Assembly (NCBI RefSeq): GCF_021533195.1
Contig: NZ_JAJNKB010000003.1
Span: 266,001 to 330,000 of the forward strand
DNA: 64,000 nt
Source of the DNA: Portibacter marinus
Lineage (GTDB): Bacteria; Bacteroidota; Bacteroidia; Chitinophagales; Saprospiraceae
Direction: 5' to 3'
The notes beneath the pieces were generated by a model. It had not been told where the DNA came from and searched no databases. It saw only the letters and a program-made list of their open reading frames with translations. Shown one piece after another: positions 36,892 to 47,200 of the stretch; positions within the stretch are counted from its first letter, which is position 1, and every line of letters begins with the position of its first letter. Position numbers and translations under genes: made by a program.

Positions 36892-37102
36892 GAATCACTA
36901 TAAAAACTCGAAAAGCCATAAAGGTATTTTATTTCCCACACCTATTCGTGCGTTATTAGCTTCAATGAAAACCTCTTTTATATATTAAAACAAGCAATTA
37001 AACCCTTTTTGCTTTTTATGGTAACCTTTTACTACTTATTTTCTGATGATGCTAAGCATATTCAACTTCATCAAAGGATTCACAGATGTCCTGCACAGTT
37101 AC

Positions 37103-37110
37103 TACCTTTG
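37103..37110 (+). promoter_or_regulatory. Candidate -7 box (TACCTTTG) of the RlmI-type methyltransferase gene
   Basis: TACCTTTG fits the Bacteroidota TAnnTTTG consensus and sits 16 nt before the TTG start, which would leave a very short leader. I could not find a good -33 TTTG at the expected spacing, so this is weak. Confidence 0.3.
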
Positions 37111-37125
37111 TTCAAATTCTGATTA

Positions 37126-38313
37126 TTGAATAAAATCGCATTTAAGGTAAAGAGAGCTGCTGAAAAAAGTATCCTTCAAGGACATCCATGGATATATGAA
37201 TCTTCCATTGTCAAACAAAATAAAGAGGGCAAAGCAGGTGACCTGGCCGTCATATTTGATCAACGAAACAATGAACTATTGGCACTGGGATTGTACGACC
37301 CTGCTTCTGTCATTAGAATTCGCGTCCTCCATGTCGGTGGTTCCCAAACATTGAACTACTCATTTTTCGCCAACCTATTTAAATTGGCATATGACCAACG
37401 CCGGCCATTGCTCGAAACAAAAACGACTGCTTACCGCCTGATATATGGAGAGAATGATGGACTTTCCGGGCTGATTGTAGATATCTATAATTCAATCGCT
37501 GTGATTAAACTCTATACGGAAGTATGGTTTGGATTTATGTCAATCTTCACTGAAATTTTACAACAAGAGTACGATATCGATACGATTATTCTGAGATTGA
37601 ATCGCAAGCTGCAGCAGCAAAAAATTCCTTTACAGGATGGCGAATTGATTCTGGGTCAGTTGCCCTCTGAGGAAGTCATTTTCTACGAACACGGTCTGCG
37701 GTTCAAAGCCAATCTAATTAAAGGGCATAAGACCGGTTACTTCCTGGATCACAGGCATAATCGGCTTAAAGTCCGAAATCTGGCAAAAGGAAAGGATGTG
37801 TTGGATATTTTTTCCTATGCAGGTGGATTTTCAGTCAATGCTGTAGCTGGTGGAGCAAAGCAGGTCATCAGTGTAGACATCAGTGAACAAGCGTTGGAAA
37901 TCGCTCGAATGAATATGGCACTGAATTTCGAAGAAGCCAATCATCGTATCATGGTCATAGATGCATTTGAGGCAATAGTTCAATTAAAAGCAGGAGGTAA
38001 AAATTTCGATCTGATCATCGTAGATCCACCCTCTTTTGCAAAGAGTTCAGAGCAAATTCCACGAGCCTATAAAAGTTACCGTCGTCTGGTTAAAGAAGTG
38101 TTACCATTGGTTAAGGAAAATGGTATCTTTTTAATGTGCAGCTGCTCCAGCAGGATACCAAAAGATGAATTTTTTGATGTGGTGATAGCTGAAGTGGTAC
38201 AAAGTGGGAGACAATATCAAATATTGGAAACGACCGATCACGATGTAGATCATCCTAAAAATATTGCGGAACTAAATTATCTCAAGTCAATATATATTCA
38301 ACTTCAAAATTGA
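37126..38313 (+). CDS. rlmI: Class I SAM-dependent 23S rRNA methyltransferase (RlmI-like)
   Basis: 395 aa from a TTG at 37126; no ATG lies near. The N-terminal PUA-like domain ('KVKRAAEKSILQGHPWIYESSI') is followed by the EEHEE-like middle domain and the methyltransferase domain with 'DIFSYAGGFSVNAVAGG' (SAM loop), 'VISVDISEQAL', 'IIVDPPSFAK' and 'LMCSCSSRI'. The gene matches YccW/RlmI, which makes m5C1962 in 23S rRNA. Its end overlaps the convergent barrel gene by 10 bp. Confidence 0.85.
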   Translation: MNKIAFKVKRAAEKSILQGHPWIYESSIVKQNKEGKAGDLAVIFDQRNNELLALGLYDPASVIRIRVLHVGGSQTLNYSFFANLFKLAYDQRRPLLETKTTAYRLIYGENDGLSGLIVDIYNSIAVIKLYTEVWFGFMSIFTEILQQEYDIDTIILRLNRKLQQQKIPLQDGELILGQLPSEEVIFYEHGLRFKANLIKGHKTGYFLDHRHNRLKVRNLAKGKDVLDIFSYAGGFSVNAVAGGAKQVISVDISEQALEIARMNMALNFEEANHRIMVIDAFEAIVQLKAGGKNFDLIIVDPPSFAKSSEQIPRAYKSYRRLVKEVLPLVKENGIFLMCSCSSRIPKDEFFDVVIAEVVQSGRQYQILETTDHDVDHPKNIAELNYLKSIYIQLQN

Positions 38314-38852
38314 TAACCCAATTTGAGATCCAAGAATAAAATACCTGGTTTGCCATCAGGCCAGGCCACCTCAGCTGCCGTTGACAAAATAATTCTATTA
38401 AACCATATGAATCCTATATTGGCTTGACCGATGAACAAAGGCACTACGCCCGTTTGACCGTCGGTTATGTCCAGGTACTTTCTATAAATCATACCTGCGC
38501 CGAGGTTTGCACCTACATAAAATTGATGGGCTGCACTTCTCTTTGTCAAATACAATCTGGGGCCAATATTTAAATGTAATGCAGAAATGACTTTCTCATT
38601 TATACCTAGTAAACCACCGACTCTATTATTTGCTAGATAACGAAAGGTAATTCCTGAAGTCAGTGAGTAAATATTTGTATTTCTATAACGAACATCTGCT
38701 GCCACGGTGAAGGGGTAAGTGGGATCAGCAAAAAGTGCTGTGTTCATACCAGCATGCACTGCAGTTAAGTAGCGACGATGTTCCTGTGCGTGAATAAATG
38801 TGTTAAACAGGAGTAAGACCCATACTATATGAAAGCTTTTTAAGAAATTCAT
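38304..38852 (-). CDS. Small outer-membrane beta-barrel protein, unknown
   Basis: 182 aa with a signal peptide (residues 1-22, 'NTFIHAQ'). The rest has alternating amphipathic beta strands ('YLTAVHAGMNTALFA', 'FTVAADVRYRNTNIYSLTSGITFRYL', 'HLNIGPRLYLTKR', 'FYVGANLGAGMIYRK') and ends in an aromatic C-terminal residue (KLGYQF), typical of barrels inserted by BamA. Function is unknown. Confidence 0.72.
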   Translation of the reverse strand: MNFLKSFHIVWVLLLFNTFIHAQEHRRYLTAVHAGMNTALFADPTYPFTVAADVRYRNTNIYSLTSGITFRYLANNRVGGLLGINEKVISALHLNIGPRLYLTKRSAAHQFYVGANLGAGMIYRKYLDITDGQTGVVPLFIGQANIGFIWFNRIILSTAAEVAWPDGKPGILFLDLKLGYQF

Positions 38853-38906
38853 TGCACTCCTTCTAAGTGGCTTAAAGGCCCAATTGTTTTGTTTCTTGCT
38901 TTATAC

Positions 38907-39737
38907 TTAATCCTCAGCGGTCTGATATACCCTTACATAATCCACTTCCATTCTTGCTGGCAGAGCCTCCGGAGCGATACCTTGTCTACCACCCCAATTT
39001 CCACCATAGGCAATATTGAGGATCAAATGAAATCTTTGGTCAAAAGGCCAGGCTTCATATCCCGTGCTTTCATTAGGATATCTAAAAATCTCGACATCGT
39101 CCACAAACCAGATCATTTCCTCTTCATTCCACTCCAGAATATAATCATGAAATTCCTGCTGAGCATCAGCAAGCTGCAAATCACCGTTTCTATGTGTCCC
39201 CTTCATATGATTGTACTTGGCCGTATGAATGGTTCCGACCACTCTTTCAGGGTTAAAACCTACATTCTCGATAATGTCTATTTCCCCACTTCTCGGCCAT
39301 CCTCCATACATCCGATCGGTCGACAACATCCAAATGGCAGACCAAACACCCTTTCCTGCAGGCAATTTAGCACGAGTGACAAACTTTCCATATTTCCAAT
39401 CTCCTTTACCTTTGGTGACCAGTCTGGCTGAAGTGAACGCTCTGGATTTATAATCTTCGGCATGTGTTTCGATGATCAATTTTCCATCTTCCACCCTTGC
39501 ATTTTTCTCTCTTTTCTCCGTATAATATTGAAGTTCATTATTCCCCCACCCGCAACCAGCAGGTTTGTCACAGGCATCTCCAATATCGTAGGACCATTTG
39601 GTAGAATCAGGCAATCCGGCATCATTAAATTCATCGGACCATATTAATTGCCATCCTTCCTGCTCTACCTGACTTATTTTTAGATTGCTGTAACATGAGA
39701 TCAAAAAAATGCTGAAAATCCAAAGCCTTACTATCAT
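38907..39737 (-). CDS. GH16-family glycoside hydrolase, probable laminarinase, lipoprotein
   Basis: 276 aa with a lipobox-like 'FLISC'. The catalytic motif E-I-D-I-I-E lies in 'SGEIDIIENVGFNPERVVGTIH', preceded by 'APGGGVW'-like 'LPAGKGVWSAIWML' and followed by 'YHDYILEW'-like 'FHDYILEWNEEEMIWFVDD'. The 'RFHLILNIAYGGNWGG' segment is typical of the GH16 beta-jelly roll. Most such Bacteroidota enzymes hydrolyse beta-1,3-glucans such as laminarin; that specificity is inferred. Confidence 0.9.
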   Translation of the reverse strand: MIVRLWIFSIFLISCYSNLKISQVEQEGWQLIWSDEFNDAGLPDSTKWSYDIGDACDKPAGCGWGNNELQYYTEKREKNARVEDGKLIIETHAEDYKSRAFTSARLVTKGKGDWKYGKFVTRAKLPAGKGVWSAIWMLSTDRMYGGWPRSGEIDIIENVGFNPERVVGTIHTAKYNHMKGTHRNGDLQLADAQQEFHDYILEWNEEEMIWFVDDVEIFRYPNESTGYEAWPFDQRFHLILNIAYGGNWGGRQGIAPEALPARMEVDYVRVYQTAED

Positions 39738-39894
39738 ATTACTTATTTTTCTGAAACAAAAATAATAAAGTCCTGATAAGGCTTCTGCTCAATAAATCCA
39801 TTTAAGCGATGCTTCGGCTATATGGCCGGTACATGCGGGAAGAGATTTAATCATGCATTAAATCACTGCTGATTATATAAAACTTATCTAACTT

Positions 39895-39913
39895 AAAAAG
39901 GAGTTAATCTCCT
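39895..39913 (-). terminator. Probable Rho-independent terminator of the DUF4870-like gene
   Basis: On the minus strand AGGAG, loop ATTAA, CTCCT, then TTTTT, starting about 9 nt past the stop at 39922. The 5-bp stem is short but the T-run is in the right place. Confidence 0.45.
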
Positions 39914-39921
39914 ATACCTTA

Positions 39922-40281
39922 TTAAAGACCGCTAAACCATTCCTGATATTTCTCACCTATGATTGGAACAAGCTTCTCCTCGCCGTTAAGAGCAGCAACC
40001 AATCCGATGATCCAGCAAATGAATAAAAATATGCCCCCTAGGGCGTAGATCAGCCAACCAAGAATAGGGATGATGGCTATAAAACTGATGACTATCAAGG
40101 ATAGACCCAATCCCAAAGCTTGCCTTATGTGAAAGGACGCGTAAGAATTTTTATCATTATTATTGATGACCAGTGCGATGATGGTTCCAATGAGTGTGAT
40201 GTATGCGATGATGCCTACTGTTTTAGGATCCATACTAGATGACTGCCCAGTTGGTCCTGGAGCTCCTTGCTGATTTTCCAT
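39922..40281 (-). CDS. DUF4870-like small membrane protein
   Basis: 119 aa. After a polar 18-residue N-terminus come three membrane helices ('TVGIIAYITLIGTIIALVIN', 'ALGLGLSLIVISFIAIIPIL', 'GGIFLFICWIIGLVAALNG') with the 'SYASFHIRQALGLG' loop typical of DUF4870. Function unknown. Confidence 0.78.
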   Translation of the reverse strand: MENQQGAPGPTGQSSSMDPKTVGIIAYITLIGTIIALVINNNDKNSYASFHIRQALGLGLSLIVISFIAIIPILGWLIYALGGIFLFICWIIGLVAALNGEEKLVPIIGEKYQEWFSGL

Positions 40282-40442
40282 TGATTTTTATGCTTTTTAG
40301 TTATTAAATAAGTCTTTACAAAGTGTAATCAAAAAGCCATTATATATGTCAAATTAAGAGAAAAATATTAAATGCGCAACTAAGCTCGACCAACATTGCT
40401 GTTTTTAATATGATCGTCGATATCTTCGCCACATAATTCAAA

Positions 40443-41492
40443 ATGATGATCACATATTCAGAAGCAAAAATCGAAGAACTTTGGATCCACTTTGTGGGAA
40501 ATGCCTCTCAGGATGAGGGAATTCAGTACTGTAATACGAGCATCGTATTACCTAATGAAGTGGTAGACGAAATGTTAAAGCAATATTTCTTCGGTAATTT
40601 TAAAGAACCTGAGTTTTATGCTTTCGATTTTTTCGATGGCAACATTGACCTAAACCCCATGTACAACTACGTCAGAATGGTTTTCGAAGATCCCGATTTA
40701 CTCGGTGAACAGTCTGTTAACATATCAAAATTTCTCTATGAAAATTCGAAACATCCAAACATCAAATCTGGTGATTTAATGATAGCTTATGTTAAGGACA
40801 TACTGATAGAAGATAAAATGATGGATGGAATTTGTGTTTTTAAATCAGAAAACAAGCAGCCATTCCTAAACCTGGAAAAACAGGGTAAAGGGTATTACAT
40901 CCGGGAAAATGAGGGGCTTCATCCTGGCAAGCTGGATAAGGCTTGCCTTATTCTGAATTCAGAAGCTTCAGATGGATATCGAATACTGGCACTCGATCAT
41001 GCTAACCGGTCGAAAGATGCTCAATTCTGGAAAGAGAAATTCCTGAATCTTAAACCCAGATCTGATGATTACCATTATACCAAGCAGTACATACAAGCAA
41101 CTAAAGCTTTTGTTAAAGATCGCTTACAACCTCTATACGATATTGATAAAACACAAGAAGCTGAAATTCTGAATCATTCTTTAGACTTTCTCAAAAATGA
41201 GGAGGAACTGAACCAGGCTGCCTTTGACGAAAGGGTCTTTAAAGATCCAAATGTGATCAATGAATTTCAACTGTTCAAATTAGACTATCAGCAGGAAAAT
41301 GAGATTGAATTGGCTGACGGATTTAAAGTCAGCAATGCTGCCGTTAAAAATCAATCTAAGGTGTTCAAAAGTGTCTTGAAGCTCGATAAAAACTTTCATA
41401 TTTATATTCACGGAAATCGCAGTTGGATAGAAAAAGGAACTGATCCCGATGGCAGAAAATTCTATAAAATCTACTATGAAGAAGAAAACTAA
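40443..41492 (+). CDS. Nucleoid-associated protein, NdpA/YejK (NA37) family
   Basis: 349 aa. 'IHFVGNASQDEGIQYCNTSI' begins the family, then the 'SGDLMIAYVKDILIEDKMMDGICVFKSENKQPFL' core and 'YLQATKAF'-type helices ('QYIQATKAFVKDRLQPL'). NdpA/YejK-type proteins of E. coli associate with the nucleoid; the molecular function is not established. Its stop touches the stop of the convergent CHU_C gene. Confidence 0.82.
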   Translation: MMITYSEAKIEELWIHFVGNASQDEGIQYCNTSIVLPNEVVDEMLKQYFFGNFKEPEFYAFDFFDGNIDLNPMYNYVRMVFEDPDLLGEQSVNISKFLYENSKHPNIKSGDLMIAYVKDILIEDKMMDGICVFKSENKQPFLNLEKQGKGYYIRENEGLHPGKLDKACLILNSEASDGYRILALDHANRSKDAQFWKEKFLNLKPRSDDYHYTKQYIQATKAFVKDRLQPLYDIDKTQEAEILNHSLDFLKNEEELNQAAFDERVFKDPNVINEFQLFKLDYQQENEIELADGFKVSNAAVKNQSKVFKSVLKLDKNFHIYIHGNRSWIEKGTDPDGRKFYKIYYEEEN

Positions 41493-43562
41493 CTAACGAA
41501 CCAGCGTAACATCTCCTTTAAGGATTATCTCGCTGTTATCCGTGAGTGCTACTACAGCTTGCCAAACATATACACCCACTTCTGCGGGATCATTGGCAAA
41601 CTTGCCATCCCATCCTGCACTGATATCATTAGGTGCTATATTTCGCGCAACAAATACCTGATTACCCCATCGGTCGAAAACTGATAACTCCAATATATTG
41701 GAGACTGTGGAACTATTTCCCTGAAGATAAAATGTATCATTGATACCATCATCATTTGGAGAAAATATATTTGCTGCATAAATCGGTCTGACATTTAAAA
41801 CCTCAATGGTAACTTGATCTGAGGTAACGCAGCCATTATCATCGGACACCGTCAAAGTATAGGTCGTCGTACCCGGAGGAACGACAACCGGATTCAGGCA
41901 GTTCTGCCTTCCATCACTACATAATAATGGATCTGACGGCATCCATGATATGGTGACATCACTATTGTCGGAAGCAAATGAACCATCTAAGCGAATGGAA
42001 TCTCCCAGGAATTCTACAGAAGCATCCTCTCCTGCATCGACTGTGATAGGATTGACGTCAATGATGCTTATGGTTTCTGAGCTTTCACAACCTTTGATGT
42101 CCCTGATTCGAATTTCATAATCACCCAGAGGCAGATCTTCAAATGTGGCCACCTGAGCAAAAGAGCCACCATCAAATGCATATTCGTAATCCGGAAATCC
42201 ACCACTTGCCTGGACTGTAACTGATCCCAGATCGATCATATTACATCCAATATTTTGTTGCTGTAGAATTTCCAGCTCCAGGCTTTGCACATCTTGGCAG
42301 CACGCACCGACTGCTATTTCTCTCACTTCTGTGGTTCTGCATCCAAGATCACTGATGATCGTCAGGACGATAAACTTTTGTCCAAAACTGTTATAAGTAA
42401 TTTGAAATGGTCCTGGTCCCTCTTCAGATTGTGGTACTGCTCCTTCTCCAAAGTCCCACTCGAAATTGATCAAGTTGCCCAGATTATCTGTAGAGTTGTC
42501 GATAATCTCTACCATCTTATCACAAGTCAAAACATTATCGTTGATTTCAATAGAAAAGTCGGGTTCCGGGCCTCTGAATTCTGCGCTTCCACCAAAACTT
42601 AAGCTTATACCGGCACCGGTATTACTAAAATTATTGATTAAAAGGGCATAGGCTTTACCCTCTTCTTGTTGTAGAGCTCTTAAAAAATTGTCATCTGCTC
42701 CGAAGCATCCCGGCTGTTCATTAACATCATTCGCAGAGTCATTCAGACCTGTAGGACCCGCACATGAACTTGCCATACATCGTAGAACTGTTCTGTTAGA
42801 AAAGTCGCCTATTCCGTTGGGAAGTTCATATAAGACAAAATCTATATCATCGCTCGCGTTTAATGGATCAATAGAGAACGTGAGCGTACCATTGTTGTCA
42901 GCTATCCATGTTGTCCAACTGGACTGATTTTCAGATACAGAGCCTCCAACATCTAGACAAGTACCGGCAGCCTCATTATTGTCATCTCCCCCACCAGTCA
43001 GCGCTTGAATGACAAACCCTGATTTATCACAAAGCAAAGCAGCGCTTTTAGCATCCTGCCCCGGCTCTGTGGGCGGATTGAAGTTATTGACACAAATTTG
43101 AAAACTACCCTGATTATTTCCTGCACCTCCCACTCTGATATAGTAAGTTTGACCCACACTCAAAGCACTCCAAATTAAGTTGACCACATCCGCACCAGAA
43201 TCTTTATTGGAACAGGTCACGACTGTAATAAAGTCATCTGTGCAGTTTCCAGACAAAAGTTCTACCCTTGGGTTTTGAAGTGTTCCACCCAAATCCCCGT
43301 TGATGAGCACATTCAAAGCTGAGGCCGTAGCTTTAAATTGAAACCACAAGTCATTCTGAACGCCGGCGAAACAATCATTGGCCTCAAATTCGGACCCACC
43401 CGCATTGGTAGAGTTAAATTCCGTGCTTTCAGAGCAGTAAGCTAATGGATTGTCTATTGTAAAAGCATTGGCACAATTGGTATTAGAAGATTGTGCTGCC
43501 ATTTTAAATGTGAGTAAGAGCAGTGCAATTGATACAGTATTTCTCGGTGTTCCCCAATTCAT
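41493..43562 (-). CDS. Secreted CHU_C/PKD-domain protein, probable type IX cargo
   Basis: 689 aa. Signal peptide (ending KMAAQ), then 'NCANAFTIDNPLAYCSESTEF...NDLWFQFKA', repeated carbohydrate-/protease-associated beta domains with many Cys, a PKD domain ('NFEWDFGEGAVP' type region, about 365-420), one SprB-like repeat ('GFPDYEYAFDGGSFAQVATFEDLPLGDYEIRIRD') and an Ig-like domain. The C-terminal 'IFSPNDDGINDTF...GWDGKFAN...GDVTLVR' is the CHU_C/gliding-motility domain used for type IX secretion to the cell surface. Adhesin or gliding role inferred. Confidence 0.85.
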   Translation of the reverse strand: MNWGTPRNTVSIALLLLTFKMAAQSSNTNCANAFTIDNPLAYCSESTEFNSTNAGGSEFEANDCFAGVQNDLWFQFKATASALNVLINGDLGGTLQNPRVELLSGNCTDDFITVVTCSNKDSGADVVNLIWSALSVGQTYYIRVGGAGNNQGSFQICVNNFNPPTEPGQDAKSAALLCDKSGFVIQALTGGGDDNNEAAGTCLDVGGSVSENQSSWTTWIADNNGTLTFSIDPLNASDDIDFVLYELPNGIGDFSNRTVLRCMASSCAGPTGLNDSANDVNEQPGCFGADDNFLRALQQEEGKAYALLINNFSNTGAGISLSFGGSAEFRGPEPDFSIEINDNVLTCDKMVEIIDNSTDNLGNLINFEWDFGEGAVPQSEEGPGPFQITYNSFGQKFIVLTIISDLGCRTTEVREIAVGACCQDVQSLELEILQQQNIGCNMIDLGSVTVQASGGFPDYEYAFDGGSFAQVATFEDLPLGDYEIRIRDIKGCESSETISIIDVNPITVDAGEDASVEFLGDSIRLDGSFASDNSDVTISWMPSDPLLCSDGRQNCLNPVVVPPGTTTYTLTVSDDNGCVTSDQVTIEVLNVRPIYAANIFSPNDDGINDTFYLQGNSSTVSNILELSVFDRWGNQVFVARNIAPNDISAGWDGKFANDPAEVGVYVWQAVVALTDNSEIILKGDVTLVR

Positions 43563-43720
43563 TCCCTAAATGTACAGGAAATCACAAACTTCTGCAGTCA
43601 GGAATGATGCAAAACCAATTTAAGATTCTATTGATTGATTATACAGCCTTTGATCAATGCACCCCAAAATCAGTAGTTCGCCGGTGGATGACAATGGCTG
43701 AAATTTCCCTTAGAAATGCC

Positions 43721-44284
43721 TTATTGACCTAAAGCTTTGGAAATATCCTCTACATTCATCTTCGCTGAAAAGTTCTTCTTAATGGTAAACTCGGTAAACT
43801 TTCGATCAGTCTCAAAGCCATATCCATAAGAGGTATCTCCTTTTTCAGGCTGGGTGATCCTGACAAACTTATCTGTGTAAATCTTTTCTGATACTTCATC
43901 CCAAATGAGCTCAGAAGTCTCCAGTTTTTCATTTTCAGTATTGTAAAGCACCACGCTATCCCGCACATATACTTTACCATCACGATCTACCTGCTCTAAA
44001 TATTTTGCATCTAACCAACTGAGCGGGCGCTGCTTCTCATCCAGAAATTCAACATGGACACCATCCGTAAAAATATCTCTGCGATCATTCTTATTGACAT
44101 GTCGTTCCAACAATGGACCTGAAACTTTAAGCCTAACCTTGGCAGAGTCACTGTAAATCACTGAAACATCTTCTGCGATTTCTACATCAGTGTCGATCGT
44201 TTCAAATAGTTTATTGATCTCCTGCAAATCATTGGAACAAGAGGCTAGAACGACAAAGAAAATAAGAGCTGTGTATTTCATCAT
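43721..44284 (-). CDS. lptC: LptC-like LPS export protein
   Basis: 187 aa. The N-terminus is lipoprotein-like ('VVLASCSND', Cys16). The body has 'DVSVIYSDSAKVRLKVSGPLLERHV', 'FTDGVHVEFLDEKQRPLSWL' and 'VVLYNTENEKLETSELIWDEVSEKIYTDKFVRI', the beta-jellyroll pattern of LptC, which passes LPS from LptB2FG to LptA. The ATG overlaps the TGA of the 1029-residue CHU_C gene by 4 bp, so the two are translationally coupled. Confidence 0.82.
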   Translation of the reverse strand: MMKYTALIFFVVLASCSNDLQEINKLFETIDTDVEIAEDVSVIYSDSAKVRLKVSGPLLERHVNKNDRRDIFTDGVHVEFLDEKQRPLSWLDAKYLEQVDRDGKVYVRDSVVLYNTENEKLETSELIWDEVSEKIYTDKFVRITQPEKGDTSYGYGFETDRKFTEFTIKKNFSAKMNVEDISKALGQ

Positions 44285-47200
44285 CTTACTAACGTTACAT
44301 CACCGGTAACTGTTATCTTTTGGCAAGTGGGACAATTCGAATTATTGTCAAAAGGACTTCCAGTGGTTATTTTAGCATACCACATATATACTCCTTCAAG
44401 CGCAGGATCAGAAGAAAATGTGCCATCCCATGCCAGAGAGGGGTCCCCAATTCCAATTCCTGATCTTTTAAAAACCAGATTTCCCCATCTATCATATATG
44501 GCAAGCTCGTCAAACGACCTTACCTTCCGAGGATCGATTTCAACCGTGAATACGTCATTGATGCCATCTTGGTTAGGAGAAAAAACATTGGGTGCAAAGA
44601 TTCCTACGGTTTCCTCTACAGTCACCAATACTTCATCATTTACCGAACAGCCTAATGCATCACTGACTGAAACCATGTAATTCGTAGTAAAAACAGGGCT
44701 GACAAATGGATTATTGCAATCTAAAGTCGTTGAATCCGGACATTGAAGACCTTCTTGTGGACTCCATAAAAAAGTTACTTCCGTTCCGGCTGTGTGCGTC
44801 ACTTCCAATTGCTCATCTGATGCCGAATCGGTGATGGTTATGTCCGCTCCGGCATTAACTGAAAAGGCCGGAATTTCAGGGATAGAAATCTCTAGTGTTT
44901 CTTCGCAATTAAATTGATCTTGTATGCCAATGGTATAATTGCCCGGTGGTAAATCTCTGAAAATGCTATCTTCTGAAAAGACGCCTCCATTCAAATTATA
45001 TCGATAACCTGCAAATCCATCCGAACCAGAAATTGCCAGATAAGATCCGATGATTCCATCGCAATAATCTCCCCGGATACTATCCACATTCACCTGCAAT
45101 GTACTATTGGCACAGACGTCAGGCACCACAATCGTAAAGTCATCTGACTGGACACAACCGTTTTCATCGGATATGGTGACTGTATATGTGGTGGTTATAG
45201 TCGGATTAAAATCAGGATTCAGACATGTCAGGCTTCCATCCGAGCAACTCAAACTATCTGTCGGGTTCCACTCAACCATAAAATTACCTGAAACATTAGT
45301 CTGCACCGTTTGTGAATGGCTATCGCCGGGAAAACTAATGGTCACGTCCGGACCAGCATCTAACTGAAACGCTGGCACCTCTGAAATGGCAACAACGATA
45401 TTTGCACTGCATTGATTTTGATCTCTAATTACAATGTCATAGGATCCTTCTCCAAGATTTTCAAAATTGCTGCTCTCTGCAAATGGACCGCCATCGATCG
45501 AAAATTGATATCCCGGAACCCCACCAACTCCACTAACCATTACGAAGCCCGTATTTAATCCGGCACAAGTAACCGATCTTGCACTATCTAATTCAATTTG
45601 CAAATCAGAATTTACACAAAGATTGACCGCAACATTTACCTGATCTGTTGCAGTACAGCCATTTTCATCCGTAACCGTAATGGTAAACAATGTTTCTTCA
45701 GAAATATTAATGGCAGGGTTCAAACAATTAATTGACCCATCAGGACACATCACCCCTGTTCCCGGTGACCATGATATCGTTACATTACCAGTTGCCGTCG
45801 TAGTAGCGTTTAATTGAATATTTTCGTTGGGATCATTAATGGTCAGGTCTTCACCTGCATCCACTGTAAAATCAGCAAGTTCACCAATGGTGTAAATAGT
45901 ATCAATGGTACACATGTTTTCATCCTGAACCCCGATGACATGGTCTCCTACCGATAGATTATTAAAAATGGGACTGGTCTGAAACGGGCCTCCATCTACA
46001 TTGTACTGCAAGGGGCCACAAAGAAAATCCGGTGCTAAGGAAAGATAGCAATTATTGGTCTCTCCACATGACACTCCTTTGATGCTATCAATCCTAAAAT
46101 CTATTTCCGGAAGGTAATTGCAAGGCTCAATATTGATCTCTTTGACTACAAATTCCTGGCATCCCAGATCTGACTCAACACGAAGCGTTACAAACTGCGA
46201 ACCAAAATTGGGGTATTGCACCGCATGAGGTCCAGGTCCTGTTGCATTGGGCGGGATGGCCTCTGAGCCAAATTCCCATTCATATTCAACAATATTTCCT
46301 GTACCAGCAGTCACCACATCTACAATTTGTAAAGCAGGACCGCAAGTAGCGAAGGTAACTTCGAAATCTGCCTGAGGTCCCAGAAAAGTTGCTGTTCCAC
46401 CAAACTCAAGGCTGAATCCTGCTTCACTATCACTGAAATTATTAATCAGCAAAGCATAGCTCTTTCCAGCTTCCATATCTATAAATCTCAGATAACCGTC
46501 CTCGTCAGCTTCACAATCCAAATCCTCCTCCAAATCGGTGGATGTAAGATCTAATCCTGTATTAGGACCACAAGGCATGAAGTCACCGCCATCGGTAGCT
46601 CCACAACGAAGTAATGTTTTATCGCAACTGCTGATATCTCCACTTAATTCAAAGACCGCAAAGTCATAATCATCTGATATCACCAATGGCTTTAAATCAA
46701 AAGTAAAAGTACCGCTCTCGAAACATGTCCATTTGAACCAGGTAGAATTATTCTCAGAACTGCCTCCCACATCTAAGCACGAACCTGCCGCTTCATTACC
46801 ATCTAATCCACTGCCTATGATGCTCTGCACCACAAATCCTTCCTTATTACACAAAATCGAGGCTGTAGAGCAATCCTGACCAGGCACAATCGGTGGATTA
46901 TAGCTTTCAATGCACAATTGAAAAGTACCATCATTTCCTGAAGACCGTCCATCTACTCTGATGTAATATCGTTCTCCAATGATCAAATTGGATTCGAAAA
47001 GTGTGGTTATTTCCTGTGAAGTACTATTGACTATACAATTGATTTCACTTAAAAAAGTACAGTCTTCACCTTTCATCAAAGCGATCTCTGGATTATCCAA
47101 TGTGCCCATTTCGCCGTTGACTACAATATTGATGGATTTATTGGTGGCCACAAAAGTGTACCATAGATCATTTTGGGCGTCACCCCAACAAGCTGGCGCT

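Noticed and set aside
43523..43732. 69-codon plus-strand frame between the CHU_C gene and lptC
   Set aside because: It overlaps the start of the CHU_C gene on the other strand, has no family match, and the unannotated part is only about 157 bp of intergenic sequence.
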